Positions 50,710 to 59,827 of a stretch of DNA of 64,000 nucleotides are shown here, in pieces. Both the position numbers and the translations under genes were made by a program. Source of the DNA: Mesorhizobium loti (lineage in GTDB: Bacteria; Pseudomonadota; Alphaproteobacteria; Rhizobiales; Rhizobiaceae); NCBI GenBank assembly GCA_002356515.1, contig AP017605.1:7239020-7303019 (forward strand). The letters are read 5' to 3'. Under the pieces are notes generated by a model. It worked only from the letters and a program-made list of their open reading frames with translations. It did no database searches and had not been told where the DNA came from. Every line of letters begins with the position of its first letter. Position 1 is the first letter of the stretch.

Positions 50710-53355
50710 CTAGGCCAGCGTGCGCTCGACGATATCGCGCAGATCCGCCGACAGGTTTTCGGCATTGGCGATCGAAAGCAGCGCTTCCCTGGCCTTGGCC
50801 TGCCGGCCTGGTTCGAGCGAACGCCACGACCGCAGGGCGGTCGCCAGCCTTGCCGCCACTTGCGGATTGCGCTTTTCGACCTCGAGCACGGTTTGCGCGA
50901 AGAACCGGTAGCCTTCGCCGTCGGCGCGGTGGAAGCCGGTCTGGTTGGCGCTGGAGAAAGTGCCGATCAGCGAGCGCACCCGGTTCGGATTGGCCATCGA
51001 GAAGGCTGCATGAGCCGATAGCGCCCGAACCGTGTCTATCGCCTGCGGCCCCGGCACGCTGGCCTGGATCTGGAACCATTTGTCCATGACCAGCGGGTCG
51101 GATGCATAGGTCTTTTCGAACGCCGCCAGCGCATGGTTTGCCTCCGGCGAACCATGGTGGCGATACGCGAGCACGGCAAGGGCGGCTGCGCGGTCGGTCA
51201 TGTTGGTGGCGGACTGGAAATGCCTGGCCGCCAGTGCCGCTCCGCCCGGCAGCAACGAGAGATAATCCAGCAAAGTGTTGCGCAGGGCGCGTCGTCCTGC
51301 GCTCGCCGCGTCGGGGCTGAAGGCGGCCTTGTCGGCAAGGCTGTGGTAGAGGCTGGAAAATGCCTCGCCATTGGCCGTGGCGATGACCTGCGCCAGCGCC
51401 TCGCGGGCCGCGTGAATGGCGTCTGGGTCGATATTCCTGCCGATGTCGCGGGCGATGTCGGCGTCGCCCGGTAGCGCCAGCGCCAGCGCCCGGTAGGCGG
51501 GCTCCAGCGTCTCATCGGCGGCGATGCTGCCGGCAAGCTCGGTAAGCCGCGTCGCGAAGACCGGCTGCTTGCCGCCAAGGATTTCGCGGAAGGCTGCGAT
51601 CAGCGCATCGGTGAGCAGCGTGTTGAAAGCTTGCCAGCGCGAGAAGGCGTCGCTGTCATGGCGGGCGAGGAAGAACTGGTCGTCGGCCTTCTGCTCGACC
51701 GACAGCGTTACAGGCGCCGAAAAGCCGCGGTTGAGCGACACGGCGGGACGTTCGGCAACGCCCGAGAAACGCACCATATGGCGGCGCTTGCGAAGATGGA
51801 TGACGCCGTCCTCGACGCTGGCGCCCTCGACGCCGCTATAAGCGACAGGTTTGCCGCCGGTGCCGATCAGGCCGAAGGCGAGCGGAATATGCATCAGCCG
51901 CTTGCGGCTTTCGGAGGGTGTCGGCGGTACCGACTGCTCGATTTCGAGCGTAAACTCCTGCGCGGCCGCATTGTGCGTCGAACTGACCGTCAGGTTCGGC
52001 GTGCCCGCCTGGTGATACCAGAGCGCGAACTGCGACAGGTCACGCCCCGAAGCATCCTCGAACACCTTGATGAAATCCTCGATCGTCGCGGCGTCGCCGT
52101 CGTGCCGCACGAAATAGAGGTCCATGCCGGCGCGAAAGGCATCTGCCCCCAGAATGGTACGGATCATGCGCACCACTTCCGAGCCTTTTTCGTAGACCGT
52201 CGCCGTGTAGAAATTGTTGATCTCGCGGTAGCGGCGCGGCCGCACCGGATGCGCCAGCGGGCCTTGATCCTCGGGAAACTGATGCGCGCGCAGCAGGCGT
52301 ACCTCGGCGATGCGCTTGACTGGCCGCGAGCGCTGGTCGGCGGAGAATTCGTGGTCGCGGAAGACCGTCAGCCCTTCCTTCAGGCAAAGCTGGAACCAGT
52401 CACGGCAAGTGATTCTGTTGCCTGTCCAATTGTGGAAATATTCATGGGCGATGATCGCCTCGATATTGGCGAAATCGGCATCCGTCGCCGTCTCCTGGTC
52501 GGCCAGCACATATTTGTCGTTGAATATGTTGAGGCCTTTGTTCTCCATCGCGCCCATATTGAAGTCGGACACGGCGACGATGTTGAAGACGTCGAGGTCG
52601 TATTCGCGGCCAAACGCCTCCTCGTCCCATCGCATCGACCGTTTCAGGGCGTCCATGGCGTAGCCGGCCAGCTTCTCCTTGCCGGGCTCGACATAGATGC
52701 CGAGTTCTACCTTGCGGCCGGATAGGGTGACGAAACTGTCGGCGACCTGGCCGAGATTGCCGGCCACCAGCGCGAACAGATAGGACGGCTTGGGGAAGGG
52801 GTCGTGCCAGACGGCATAGTGCCAGCCGTCGCCGATATCGCCACTGTCTCCCGGATTGCCATTGGACAGGAGCAGCGGCGCCTCGTCGCGCGGCGCCTCG
52901 ATGCGCACGGTGTAGACGGACAGGATATCGGGGCGATCGAGGAAATAGGTGATGCGGCGAAAGCCCTCGGCCTCGCATTGCGTGCAATAGACGTTGTTCG
53001 AGCGGTAGAGCCCCATCAGGGCCTCGTTGCCGACCGGCGCCAGTTCGGTCTCGATCAGCAGCTGGAACCGGCGCGCGGCAGGCGGCTTGAGAAGGGTGAG
53101 CTGGTCAGGGGTTACCAGCAGGTCCGCCGGTTTAGCCTTCTTGCCGTCGATCTCGATGCGCTTGAGCGCCAGCCCGTCGCCGTCGAGAACCAAGGGCGCC
53201 GCCGCGGATACGCCGTCGCGGCGTTCGACCGTCAGTGTCGCGGTGACGATCGTGGCCTCGGGCGAAAGGCGGAAGGTGAGGTTGGTCTGCGGAATGAGAT
53301 AGTCATTGGGGCGATAGTCTTCGAGCTTGAAGACCTGGCCGGTGTCCGTGCGCAT
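50710..53355 (-). CDS. pepN: Aminopeptidase N (M1 family)
   Basis: 881 aa zinc aminopeptidase. The GxMEN exopeptidase motif is GAMENKGLNIFN, and the metal site is H304-E-Y-F-H308 with the third ligand Glu in LKEGLTVFRDHEF 18 residues later. C-terminal helical domain of the bacterial PepN type. It removes N-terminal residues from peptides in the cytoplasm. ATG 53355 follows CAGGAAAA at good spacing; the ATG at 53409 adds 18 unrelated residues. It is upstream of pleC on the same strand, with about 200 bases between. Confidence 0.95.
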   Translation of the reverse strand: MRTDTGQVFKLEDYRPNDYLIPQTNLTFRLSPEATIVTATLTVERRDGVSAAAPLVLDGDGLALKRIEIDGKKAKPADLLVTPDQLTLLKPPAARRFQLLIETELAPVGNEALMGLYRSNNVYCTQCEAEGFRRITYFLDRPDILSVYTVRIEAPRDEAPLLLSNGNPGDSGDIGDGWHYAVWHDPFPKPSYLFALVAGNLGQVADSFVTLSGRKVELGIYVEPGKEKLAGYAMDALKRSMRWDEEAFGREYDLDVFNIVAVSDFNMGAMENKGLNIFNDKYVLADQETATDADFANIEAIIAHEYFHNWTGNRITCRDWFQLCLKEGLTVFRDHEFSADQRSRPVKRIAEVRLLRAHQFPEDQGPLAHPVRPRRYREINNFYTATVYEKGSEVVRMIRTILGADAFRAGMDLYFVRHDGDAATIEDFIKVFEDASGRDLSQFALWYHQAGTPNLTVSSTHNAAAQEFTLEIEQSVPPTPSESRKRLMHIPLAFGLIGTGGKPVAYSGVEGASVEDGVIHLRKRRHMVRFSGVAERPAVSLNRGFSAPVTLSVEQKADDQFFLARHDSDAFSRWQAFNTLLTDALIAAFREILGGKQPVFATRLTELAGSIAADETLEPAYRALALALPGDADIARDIGRNIDPDAIHAAREALAQVIATANGEAFSSLYHSLADKAAFSPDAASAGRRALRNTLLDYLSLLPGGAALAARHFQSATNMTDRAAALAVLAYRHHGSPEANHALAAFEKTYASDPLVMDKWFQIQASVPGPQAIDTVRALSAHAAFSMANPNRVRSLIGTFSSANQTGFHRADGEGYRFFAQTVLEVEKRNPQVAARLATALRSWRSLEPGRQAKAREALLSIANAENLSADLRDIVERTLA

Positions 53356-53503
53356 TCCCTGGGTTTTCCTGTCGATTGCGTTGGAAGCGGACAGTTCCCG
53401 CTGGTCCAAAAAAATGAAGTCCGCGCTCTTTACACGAAACGGTCCCTCGACAAAACTGCGAGAGGGTCTATCGAGGCCTTCTTTGCGGCATCGCGGCTAA
53501 AGC

Positions 53504-54526
53504 ATGTTGAATGCCAGCGTTGCCGGGCATACAGGCAACGATCAGGGACGCATCACCAGCGTGACATCAGGAGCCGGGGCTCAACCAGAAACAACCGGCG
53601 GCCACGGTACGCTGAGGGGCATCGCACTGAAGATCGTCTCGGTGGCGGTTTTTGTCGGCATGCAAACCTGCATCAAGGCGGCCGGTGACGTGCCGGCCGG
53701 GCAGATCGTCTTCTTCCGCTCCTTCTTCGCCATCTTCCCGATCATTGCTTTCCTGGCATTGAAGGGACAGCTGTCGACGGCATTCGTCACCAAGCGTCCC
53801 TTCAACCACGTCGCGCGCGGTATTGTCGGCGTTGGCGCCATGGGGCTTGGCTTCTTCGCGCTGACCAGGCTGCCGCTGCCGGAGGCGATCACCCTGAACT
53901 ACGCGCAGCCGTTGCTGGTCGTGGTGTTCTCCTCGGTCTTCCTTGGCGAGACGATCCGTGTCTACCGCTGGAGCGCGGTGGCCGTCGGTCTGATTGGCGT
54001 GCTGATCATTTCCTGGCCGGAACTAACCCTGCTCAACTCGGATGAAGCGCTCGACGACCAGGAGGTCCTGGGCGTCATGGCCGCGCTGGTGGCCGCGGCG
54101 ATCTCGGCTGTCGCCATGCTGCTTGTGCGCAATCTCGTGCAAACGGAGAAGACGGCGACCATCGTGTTGTGGTTCTCGTCGACCGCCAGCGTGCTCTCGC
54201 TGCTGACGTTGCCTTTCGGCTGGCAAGGACTGACGCCGGAGCAAGCCGCGCTGCTCGTCATGGCCGGCTTCTGCGGCGGCCTCGGCCAGATCCTGATGAC
54301 CTCGGCCTATCGTCATGCCGAGGCTTCGGTGGTGGCGCCGTTCGAATACACCTCGATGATCCTCGGCGTCGTCGTCGGCTATTTCGTTTTCGGCGACGTG
54401 ACCTCGCTCAGCACGCTGGTCGGCGGTGTGATCGTGGTGGCCGCCGGCATCTTCATCATCTGGCGCGAGCGACAACTCGGCCTGGAGCGCACCCGAACGC
54501 GCAAGGTGACGCTGCCACAGGGGTGA
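53504..54526 (+). CDS. EamA/DMT-superfamily transporter
   Basis: 340 aa. Ten hydrophobic segments in two EamA repeats: the first starts at LRGIALKIVSVAVFVGMQTCIKAAG (about residue 37), and the second at VLGVMAALVAAAISAVAMLLVRNLV. The 36-residue N-terminal extension (MLNASVAGHTGNDQGR and on) is polar and may mean the true start is later. A drug or metabolite exporter; substrate unknown. It is divergent from pepN. Confidence 0.88.
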   Translation: MLNASVAGHTGNDQGRITSVTSGAGAQPETTGGHGTLRGIALKIVSVAVFVGMQTCIKAAGDVPAGQIVFFRSFFAIFPIIAFLALKGQLSTAFVTKRPFNHVARGIVGVGAMGLGFFALTRLPLPEAITLNYAQPLLVVVFSSVFLGETIRVYRWSAVAVGLIGVLIISWPELTLLNSDEALDDQEVLGVMAALVAAAISAVAMLLVRNLVQTEKTATIVLWFSSTASVLSLLTLPFGWQGLTPEQAALLVMAGFCGGLGQILMTSAYRHAEASVVAPFEYTSMILGVVVGYFVFGDVTSLSTLVGGVIVVAAGIFIIWRERQLGLERTRTRKVTLPQG

Positions 54527-54532
54527 GGAGAG

Positions 54533-54571
54533 GTCCGCGTAGCGGACGGAAAGCCAATTGCTTGGCTTTCC
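54533..54571. terminator. Two perfect hairpins between convergent genes
   Basis: Hairpin 1: GTCCGC-GTA-GCGGAC (54533-54547). Hairpin 2: GGAAAGCCAA-TTGC-TTGGCTTTCC (54548-54571). They sit between the EamA gene (+) and the XRE-regulator gene (-). The back-to-back arrangement resembles a repetitive extragenic element and may terminate from both sides. Confidence 0.6.
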
Positions 54572-54616
54572 GAACGACGAACGCCCGGAGCGGTAGCGAG
54601 GGGCCGATATCCTCAG

Positions 54617-55429
54617 TTACGATCGTTCGTTTCGCTCCTTCGCCAGCCGCACCAGCACCGCGCGAGTCTGCTCGTCGGCCGGGAAAAATGACTCAATCGC
54701 CAGTTCCGACAAGGTCACATCGAGCGGCGTGCCGAACACGGTGATGGTGCTGATGAACGACAGCACCTGATCGCCATGCGCGAGGCGCAGCGGATGCACG
54801 ATGGCGTTCGGCTCGACGGGCGTCGGCCGGTTGCCCTTCAGCCCGGACGGATAGCCGCGCAGCTCGCGCTCGAGATCGACCAGCACCGGATCGCCGCTGG
54901 CATCGTTCTGGTGCTTGAGACGTTCGAGCAGGTGCGTGCGCCATTCCGCGAGGTTGACGATGCGTGGTGCGATGCCGCCGGGGTGCAGGCTCAGGCGAAG
55001 CACGTTGACCGGCGGCGTCAGCAACGAGGCCTCGCTGACATCGGCGAGGAAGGGAGCAATCGCGGCATTCGCCGAAACCAGGTTCCAGTGCCGGTCCACC
55101 GCCAGCGCCGGGAAGGGCTCATGCCCTTTGAGCACGATCTCGACCGCCGCCATCGCCGGCGCCAGCGTCGTGTCGGTCAGCGGCCGTTCGCTGAAGTTCG
55201 GCGCAAAGCCTGCCGCCAGCAGCAACTGGTTGCGTTGCCTCAACGGGATCGCCAACTGCTCCGCCAGATGCAGCACCATGTCGCGCGACGGCGCGGCACG
55301 CCCGCTCTCGACGAAGGACAGATGCCGCTGCGAGATTTCGGCTTCCATAGCGAGATCGAGTTGGCTCATGCGGCGGCGCGTGCGCCACTCGCGGATGAGA
55401 CTGCCGGCGGAGGTTTGGGCTGTTGTCAT
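54617..55429 (-). CDS. XRE-family transcriptional regulator with MmyB-like ligand domain
   Basis: 270 aa. N-terminal helix-turn-helix SAGSLIREWRTRRRMSQLDLAMEAEISQRHLSFVESGRAAPSRDMVLHLAEQL, followed by the MmyB-like C-terminal domain with RHWNLVSANAAIAPFLADV and LRLSLHPGGIAPRIVNLAEWRTHLLERL. MmyB-like domains are thought to bind small fatty-acid-type ligands. ATG 55429 is used; the ATG 12 codons upstream adds a cysteine-rich leader. Its regulated genes are unknown. Confidence 0.88.
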   Translation of the reverse strand: MTTAQTSAGSLIREWRTRRRMSQLDLAMEAEISQRHLSFVESGRAAPSRDMVLHLAEQLAIPLRQRNQLLLAAGFAPNFSERPLTDTTLAPAMAAVEIVLKGHEPFPALAVDRHWNLVSANAAIAPFLADVSEASLLTPPVNVLRLSLHPGGIAPRIVNLAEWRTHLLERLKHQNDASGDPVLVDLERELRGYPSGLKGNRPTPVEPNAIVHPLRLAHGDQVLSFISTITVFGTPLDVTLSELAIESFFPADEQTRAVLVRLAKERNERS

Positions 55430-55484
55430 GGGAGGATGGTTAGGCTGACAGCGACGGCATTTCAATTACCTGTGAGGTCATCGC

Positions 55485-55591
55485 TAGGAGCAATTCCAGG
55501 AAAAGTGCGTAGCGGTTTTCCGTCCGGAGTTGCGTCAAAAACAAAGAGATAGAGTGGTTCGGCGTTTCCGTGAAACGGTGAACTGCTCTAG
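55485..55591. repeat. Rhizobial intergenic repeat with near-matching ends
   Basis: About 107 bases from CTAGGAGCAATTCCAGG to CTGCTCTAG: near-complementary ends (CTAGGAGCA/TGCTCTAG) and an inner palindrome CGTTTC-CGT-GAAACG (55563-55577). Known to me as a repeated intergenic sequence in Mesorhizobium genomes. The right end supplies the TAG stop codon of the uracil-DNA glycosylase gene (CTA at 55588-55590). Confidence 0.65.
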
Positions 55592-56460
55592 GAGAGCGCC
55601 CGCAGCTTTGCCTTGACCTCGAGAAAATCCCGCCATGCCAGCTTCTTGTGTGCCGGCGTCCGCAGGAGATAGGCCGGGTGCAGCGTCGGCATGGCCGGAA
55701 TGGCGATGCCGGAGGCCGTGGTGTGGGCACGCCAGTTGCCACGCAGCCGCAAAATGCCTTCCGAGGTATTCAGCAAGGTCTTGGCCGAAGGGCCGCCGAG
55801 ATTGACCAGCACCTTGGGATTGACCAGTTCGATCTGCCGCTCGATGAACGGCCGGCAGATCTCGGTCTCGTGCGGCGTCGGCGTGCGGTTGCCTGGTGGC
55901 CGCCACGGGATGACATTGGCGATGTAGACTGATGTGCGGTCGAGCCCGATCGCAGCCAGCATGCGGTCGAGCAGCCGGCCCGAGCGGCCGACGAAGGGCA
56001 GCCCCTCAATGTCCTCATCGCGGCCCGGCGCTTCGCCCACCAGCATCACCGCGGCCTCCGGGTTACCATCGGCGAACACCATGTTCTTGGCGGTGGCCTT
56101 GAGATTGCAGCCGTCGAATGCCGCCATGTGCTGGCGCAACTCGTCCAGGGTTGTTGCCGTTTTCGCCAACTGGCGCGCAAGTGCCGCCTGAGCTTCGTCT
56201 GGCACGGCGGCGACCGATGAACGCGCCGGTGCGTCCGGCACCCGGCTCGCATCCAGTCCGGGCGAAGCCGCTGGCCGCTCCGGCGCCTTATCTTCGCGAG
56301 GCGGCGCCGCCGGCGTAGGTGCCCGCTCGACAGGTCTCGGCGCCGCCTCGGCGAAGCGGTTCACCGGGGCGTCTTCCAGCGCCTCATCGACGCCGGCGCT
56401 GGCATAGAACGCCAGGATGTCGGCAATATCGGTCGGGCTGTTGGGGGAGGCGGCAGTCAT
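55588..56460 (-). CDS. Uracil-DNA glycosylase, family-4-like without complete Fe-S ligands
   Basis: 290 aa. The catalytic core is present: motif GEAPGRDEDIEGLPFVG from residue 142, NVIPWRPPGNRTPT near 182 and HPAYLL at 261-266. A Pro/Ala-rich N-terminal extension (residues 40-80) precedes it. Family-4 enzymes hold a [4Fe-4S] cluster with four Cys; here two of the expected Cys are replaced by Phe115 and Trp186, while C118 and C202 remain, so a cluster is unlikely. It resembles glycosylases lacking Fe-S described in Bradyrhizobium, as I recall. The stop codon lies inside a repeat. Confidence 0.86.
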   Translation of the reverse strand: MTAASPNSPTDIADILAFYASAGVDEALEDAPVNRFAEAAPRPVERAPTPAAPPREDKAPERPAASPGLDASRVPDAPARSSVAAVPDEAQAALARQLAKTATTLDELRQHMAAFDGCNLKATAKNMVFADGNPEAAVMLVGEAPGRDEDIEGLPFVGRSGRLLDRMLAAIGLDRTSVYIANVIPWRPPGNRTPTPHETEICRPFIERQIELVNPKVLVNLGGPSAKTLLNTSEGILRLRGNWRAHTTASGIAIPAMPTLHPAYLLRTPAHKKLAWRDFLEVKAKLRALS

Positions 56461-56511
56461 GGCGCGCACATTCGTCCGCATGACTGCAATTTGCAAGACC
56501 GGCTGCTTGCC

Positions 56512-57156
56512 CTATCCGGTCGGGATGCGCGGATCTTGCACCAGATAGAAGGTCCATCGTGGTGTGTAATCCGTCATCAGGAACTCGAAGCTGACGGTCT
56601 TCAGCGGGTCGACCTTGCCGTTCTTGAACAGCAGCCGGTCATAGGGTTCGAAGTCGCGGTCGAAATCGGCGAAATTGCTCGACCAGATATTGTCGGGCGT
56701 CTTGTTGCGCTGGTCGAAGGAAAGCCCGTCTCCAAACACGCTCGGCTGATCCAGGATCTCCTGAAGCTCGAACTGGAATTCGATCCAGGCCTGGCCGCTG
56801 TTGTTGAGCACGTCGATGCGCATATACATGATGCCATTGGCGAATTCGCCCGCCTTGCCGAATGTCTCGATCGGCTTTGTGGTGCGGATGGTCAGCGTCA
56901 CGGGTGTCGCCGAATTCAGTTCTTCGGTGATGACCAGCGGATCGTCCTTGGTACCGATGCCGGAGGCTCCGGTGATGCGGAAGCCGCCGAGCTCGTCGGA
57001 GAAGGAGTAGGCGCCTGTCGCCCAGACCTTCACCTCGTCCGCGGCGGCGTGCCCTGGTGCCGACGTCATAAGGGCCAGAAGAATCGCCCGGCAGGCCCGG
57101 CCGGGCGACAAAAGAAAGCGCGTCGAAGGAAAGCCGGCTGGCCCAGGAATGCGCAT
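56512..57156 (-). CDS. Exported protein of unknown function
   Basis: 214 aa. A long N-terminus with a hydrophobic stretch (RAILLALMTSAPGHAAAD) is consistent with a signal peptide cleaved near AAA-DEV. The mature part is beta-rich with no cysteines: ATGAYSFSDELGGFRITGASG, NSATPVTLTIRTTKP, MYMRIDVLNNSGQAWIEFQFELQEIL, and FEPYDRLLFKNG. I do not recognise a family; a beta-sandwich periplasmic protein is a guess. The ATG at 57156 is preferred to a longer frame from 57228. It is divergent from the ETF-QO gene. Confidence 0.72.
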   Translation of the reverse strand: MRIPGPAGFPSTRFLLSPGRACRAILLALMTSAPGHAAADEVKVWATGAYSFSDELGGFRITGASGIGTKDDPLVITEELNSATPVTLTIRTTKPIETFGKAGEFANGIMYMRIDVLNNSGQAWIEFQFELQEILDQPSVFGDGLSFDQRNKTPDNIWSSNFADFDRDFEPYDRLLFKNGKVDPLKTVSFEFLMTDYTPRWTFYLVQDPRIPTG

Positions 57157-57375
57157 GGCGGGAAGTATGGCCGATAAGCAAGCCGCCGAACAATTAAAAA
57201 ACGCAAGCGCGGCGGTCTCGCCGGGCACGAACGGCTGCCCTGCCGCAGGATGCGCGACTTATTGGCCAAATCCGCATTGTCACGTATGCGCCGGTTTCCT
57301 GTCGCCAATTGATGCGCTATGCAGCGCAGGAACCAGCAAGATACGCAACAGCGGCAAGCCAGTGCGGAGGGGTTG

Positions 57376-59055
57376 ATGAGCGATATCGAACGCGAAAGCA
57401 TGGAATTCGACGTGGTCATCGTCGGTGCCGGTCCGGCCGGCCTTGCCGCGGCCATCCGCCTCAAGCAGGTCAATCCCGAGCTTTCCGTCGTCGTGCTGGA
57501 AAAGGGCGGCGAGGTTGGCGCTCATATCCTCTCCGGCGCCGTCGTCGATCCGATCGGCATCGACCGGCTGCTGCCCGGTTGGCGCGAGGAGGAGGGGCAT
57601 CCCTTCAAGACGCCGGTCACGGCGGACCATTTCCTGGTGCTCGGCCCCGCCGGCTCGTTTCGCCTGCCCAACATTCTGATGCCGCCGCTGATGAACAATC
57701 ACGGCAATTACATCGTCTCGCTCGGCAATGTCTGCCGCTGGCTGGCCACCAAGGCCGAGGCGCTGGGCGTCGAGATCTATCCGGGTTTTGCCGCCGCTGG
57801 CCTGCTCTACAATGAAGAAGGCGCTGTCACCGGTGTCGTCACCGGCGACATGGGCGTCGAGAAGGACGGCACGCACGGCCCGGGCTTTGCACCGGGCATG
57901 GCGCTGATGGGCAAATATGTGCTGATCGGCGAAGGCGCGCGGGGCTCGCTCGCCAAGCAGCTGATCGCCAGATACAAGCTCTCCGATGGCCGCGAGCCCG
58001 GTAAATACGGCATCGGCCTCAAGGAGCTTTGGCAGGTCAAGCCGGAGAACCATAGGCCGGGCCTGGTGCAACATTCCTTCGGCTGGCCGCTCGACATGAA
58101 GACCGGCGGCGGCTCCTTCCTCTACCATCTCGAGGACAATCAGGTGGCGGTCGGCTTCGTTCTCCACCTCAACTACAAGAATCCCTGGCTTTCGCCCTTC
58201 GAGGAATTCCAGCGCTTCAAGACCCATCCGGCGATCCGCGGCACCTTCGAAGGCGCCAAGCGCCTGGGCTATGGCGCGCGCGCCATCACCGAGGGTGGCT
58301 GGCAGTCGGTGCCGAAATTGTCCTTCCCCGGCGGCGCGCTGATGGGCTGCGCGGCGGGCTTCGTCAACGTGCCGCGCATCAAGGGTTCGCACAATGCGGT
58401 GCTCTCCGGCATGCTGGCGGCCGAGCATGTCGCCGAAGCGATCGGCGCTGGCCGCGCCAATGACGAGCTTACGTCCTACGAGCAGGCCTGGCGCGCGACC
58501 GACATCGGCAAGGATTTGAAGAAGGTGCGCAACGTCAAGCCGTTGTGGTCGCGCTTTGGCACCATCGTCGGCGTCGGCCTTGGCGGCCTCGACATGTGGC
58601 TGAACACGCTGTTCGGCGTCTCGCCCTTCGGCACGCTGAAGCACGGCAAGGCCGACTATGCGGCGCTCGAGCCAGCTGCCAAGCACCAAAAGATCGCCTA
58701 TCCGAAGCCGGATGGCGTGCTGACCTTCGACCGCCTGTCCTCGGTGTTCCTGTCCAACACCAACCATGAGGAAAACGAGCCGGTCCATCTCATCGTCGGC
58801 GACATGGCCTTGCAGCAGCGCTCCGAGCACGATGTCTTCGCCGGACCCTCGACGCGCTATTGCCCTGCTGGCGTCTATGAGTGGGTCGACAAGGACGGCA
58901 ACGCCGCCGCCGATCCGGCGGCGAAAGATGTGCGCTTCGTCATCAACGCGCAGAACTGCGTCCACTGCAAGACATGCGACATCAAGGATCCGAACCAGAA
59001 CATCAACTGGGTGCCGCCGCAGGGCGGCGAAGGTCCGGTCTACCAGGGCATGTGA
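57376..59055 (+). CDS. Electron transfer flavoprotein-ubiquinone oxidoreductase
   Basis: 559 aa peripheral membrane flavoprotein that passes electrons from ETF to ubiquinone, mainly in fatty and amino acid oxidation. FAD-binding Rossmann motif VVIVGAGPAGLAAAIRL near residue 13, and the C-terminal 4Fe-4S motif in RYCPAGVYEW and QNCVHCKTCDIKDPNQNINW. Length is normal. The start ATG 57376 follows GCGGAGGGG. The ETF subunit genes are outside the window. No downstream terminator is obvious. Confidence 0.95.
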   Translation: MSDIERESMEFDVVIVGAGPAGLAAAIRLKQVNPELSVVVLEKGGEVGAHILSGAVVDPIGIDRLLPGWREEEGHPFKTPVTADHFLVLGPAGSFRLPNILMPPLMNNHGNYIVSLGNVCRWLATKAEALGVEIYPGFAAAGLLYNEEGAVTGVVTGDMGVEKDGTHGPGFAPGMALMGKYVLIGEGARGSLAKQLIARYKLSDGREPGKYGIGLKELWQVKPENHRPGLVQHSFGWPLDMKTGGGSFLYHLEDNQVAVGFVLHLNYKNPWLSPFEEFQRFKTHPAIRGTFEGAKRLGYGARAITEGGWQSVPKLSFPGGALMGCAAGFVNVPRIKGSHNAVLSGMLAAEHVAEAIGAGRANDELTSYEQAWRATDIGKDLKKVRNVKPLWSRFGTIVGVGLGGLDMWLNTLFGVSPFGTLKHGKADYAALEPAAKHQKIAYPKPDGVLTFDRLSSVFLSNTNHEENEPVHLIVGDMALQQRSEHDVFAGPSTRYCPAGVYEWVDKDGNAAADPAAKDVRFVINAQNCVHCKTCDIKDPNQNINWVPPQGGEGPVYQGM

Positions 59056-59191
59056 CCGCGTGCGGCCGGGCGGTTCAGGTCTCTGCAGCAAAAAATGCAG
59101 GTGAGTGCTGGCTGCGAGGGCATGCAGGCCGGCAGAACCGTTGAAACGGCCACCGGTCTATGGTTCCTTCTCCAGGGATAAGGAGAAGGCC

Positions 59192-59788
59192 ATGCGCCGG
59201 ACGGTTCTGACATGCCTCGTGGCCATCGGGGCGCTGTGTGCATCACAGGCCCTGGCCGGCACCAGGGCTGTCGTCCAGACGCGGACCTACGACATTGCGG
59301 GAAGCTCGGGCGCCGCTCTCGTCGAAGCGATGGACAGCAAAGGCCCCAGGCACGGCTTCATGACGCATGCCATCGCCACCACGGCCTATACGGTCGATTG
59401 GAACCTCAACGCCACTGAGGGCAACGGCTTCTGCAGGATGCGGCGGGTCAATGGCACGCTCAACCTTTTCTACACCTTCCCTCGCCTTGCTTCGCCCGCG
59501 ACGCCGGAGCTGAAAAGGCGCTGGGTCAGGTTTTTCGCCGGTGTTCGCGCCCATGAGGAAACACATGGGCGCATCGCCAGGGAGATGATGCGTGCTACGG
59601 AAAGGTCGATAGCCGGCCTGCGGGTCGCCAACGACCCGTCTTGCTACAAGACGCGCCGCAAAGCGCAGCTTCGCATCCGGGCTGTCTATGCCGAATACGA
59701 GGCCAAACAAAACGCCTTCGATCGGCGCGAACACACCAAGGGCGGACATGTCGAACATCTGATCGCTGCCTTGATCAGAAAACCATGA
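59192..59788 (+). CDS. DUF922 putative secreted metalloprotease
   Basis: 198 aa. A signal peptide (hydrophobic 6-20, end near ALA-GT) exports it. The motif RAHEETHGR contains H121-E-E-T-H125, a zinc-binding HExxH, in the DUF922 family of bacterial proteases or peptidase-like proteins. The flanking regions TYDIAGSSGAALVEAM and YTVDWNLNATEGNGFCRMRRVNG are typical. AAGGAGAAGG precedes the ATG. Target and role unknown; it stands alone after ETF-QO. Confidence 0.83.
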   Translation: MRRTVLTCLVAIGALCASQALAGTRAVVQTRTYDIAGSSGAALVEAMDSKGPRHGFMTHAIATTAYTVDWNLNATEGNGFCRMRRVNGTLNLFYTFPRLASPATPELKRRWVRFFAGVRAHEETHGRIAREMMRATERSIAGLRVANDPSCYKTRRKAQLRIRAVYAEYEAKQNAFDRREHTKGGHVEHLIAALIRKP

Positions 59789-59827
59789 ATGTGTGATCCG
59801 CTCAGCGTCGTGGCGCGCGGGCTTCGC

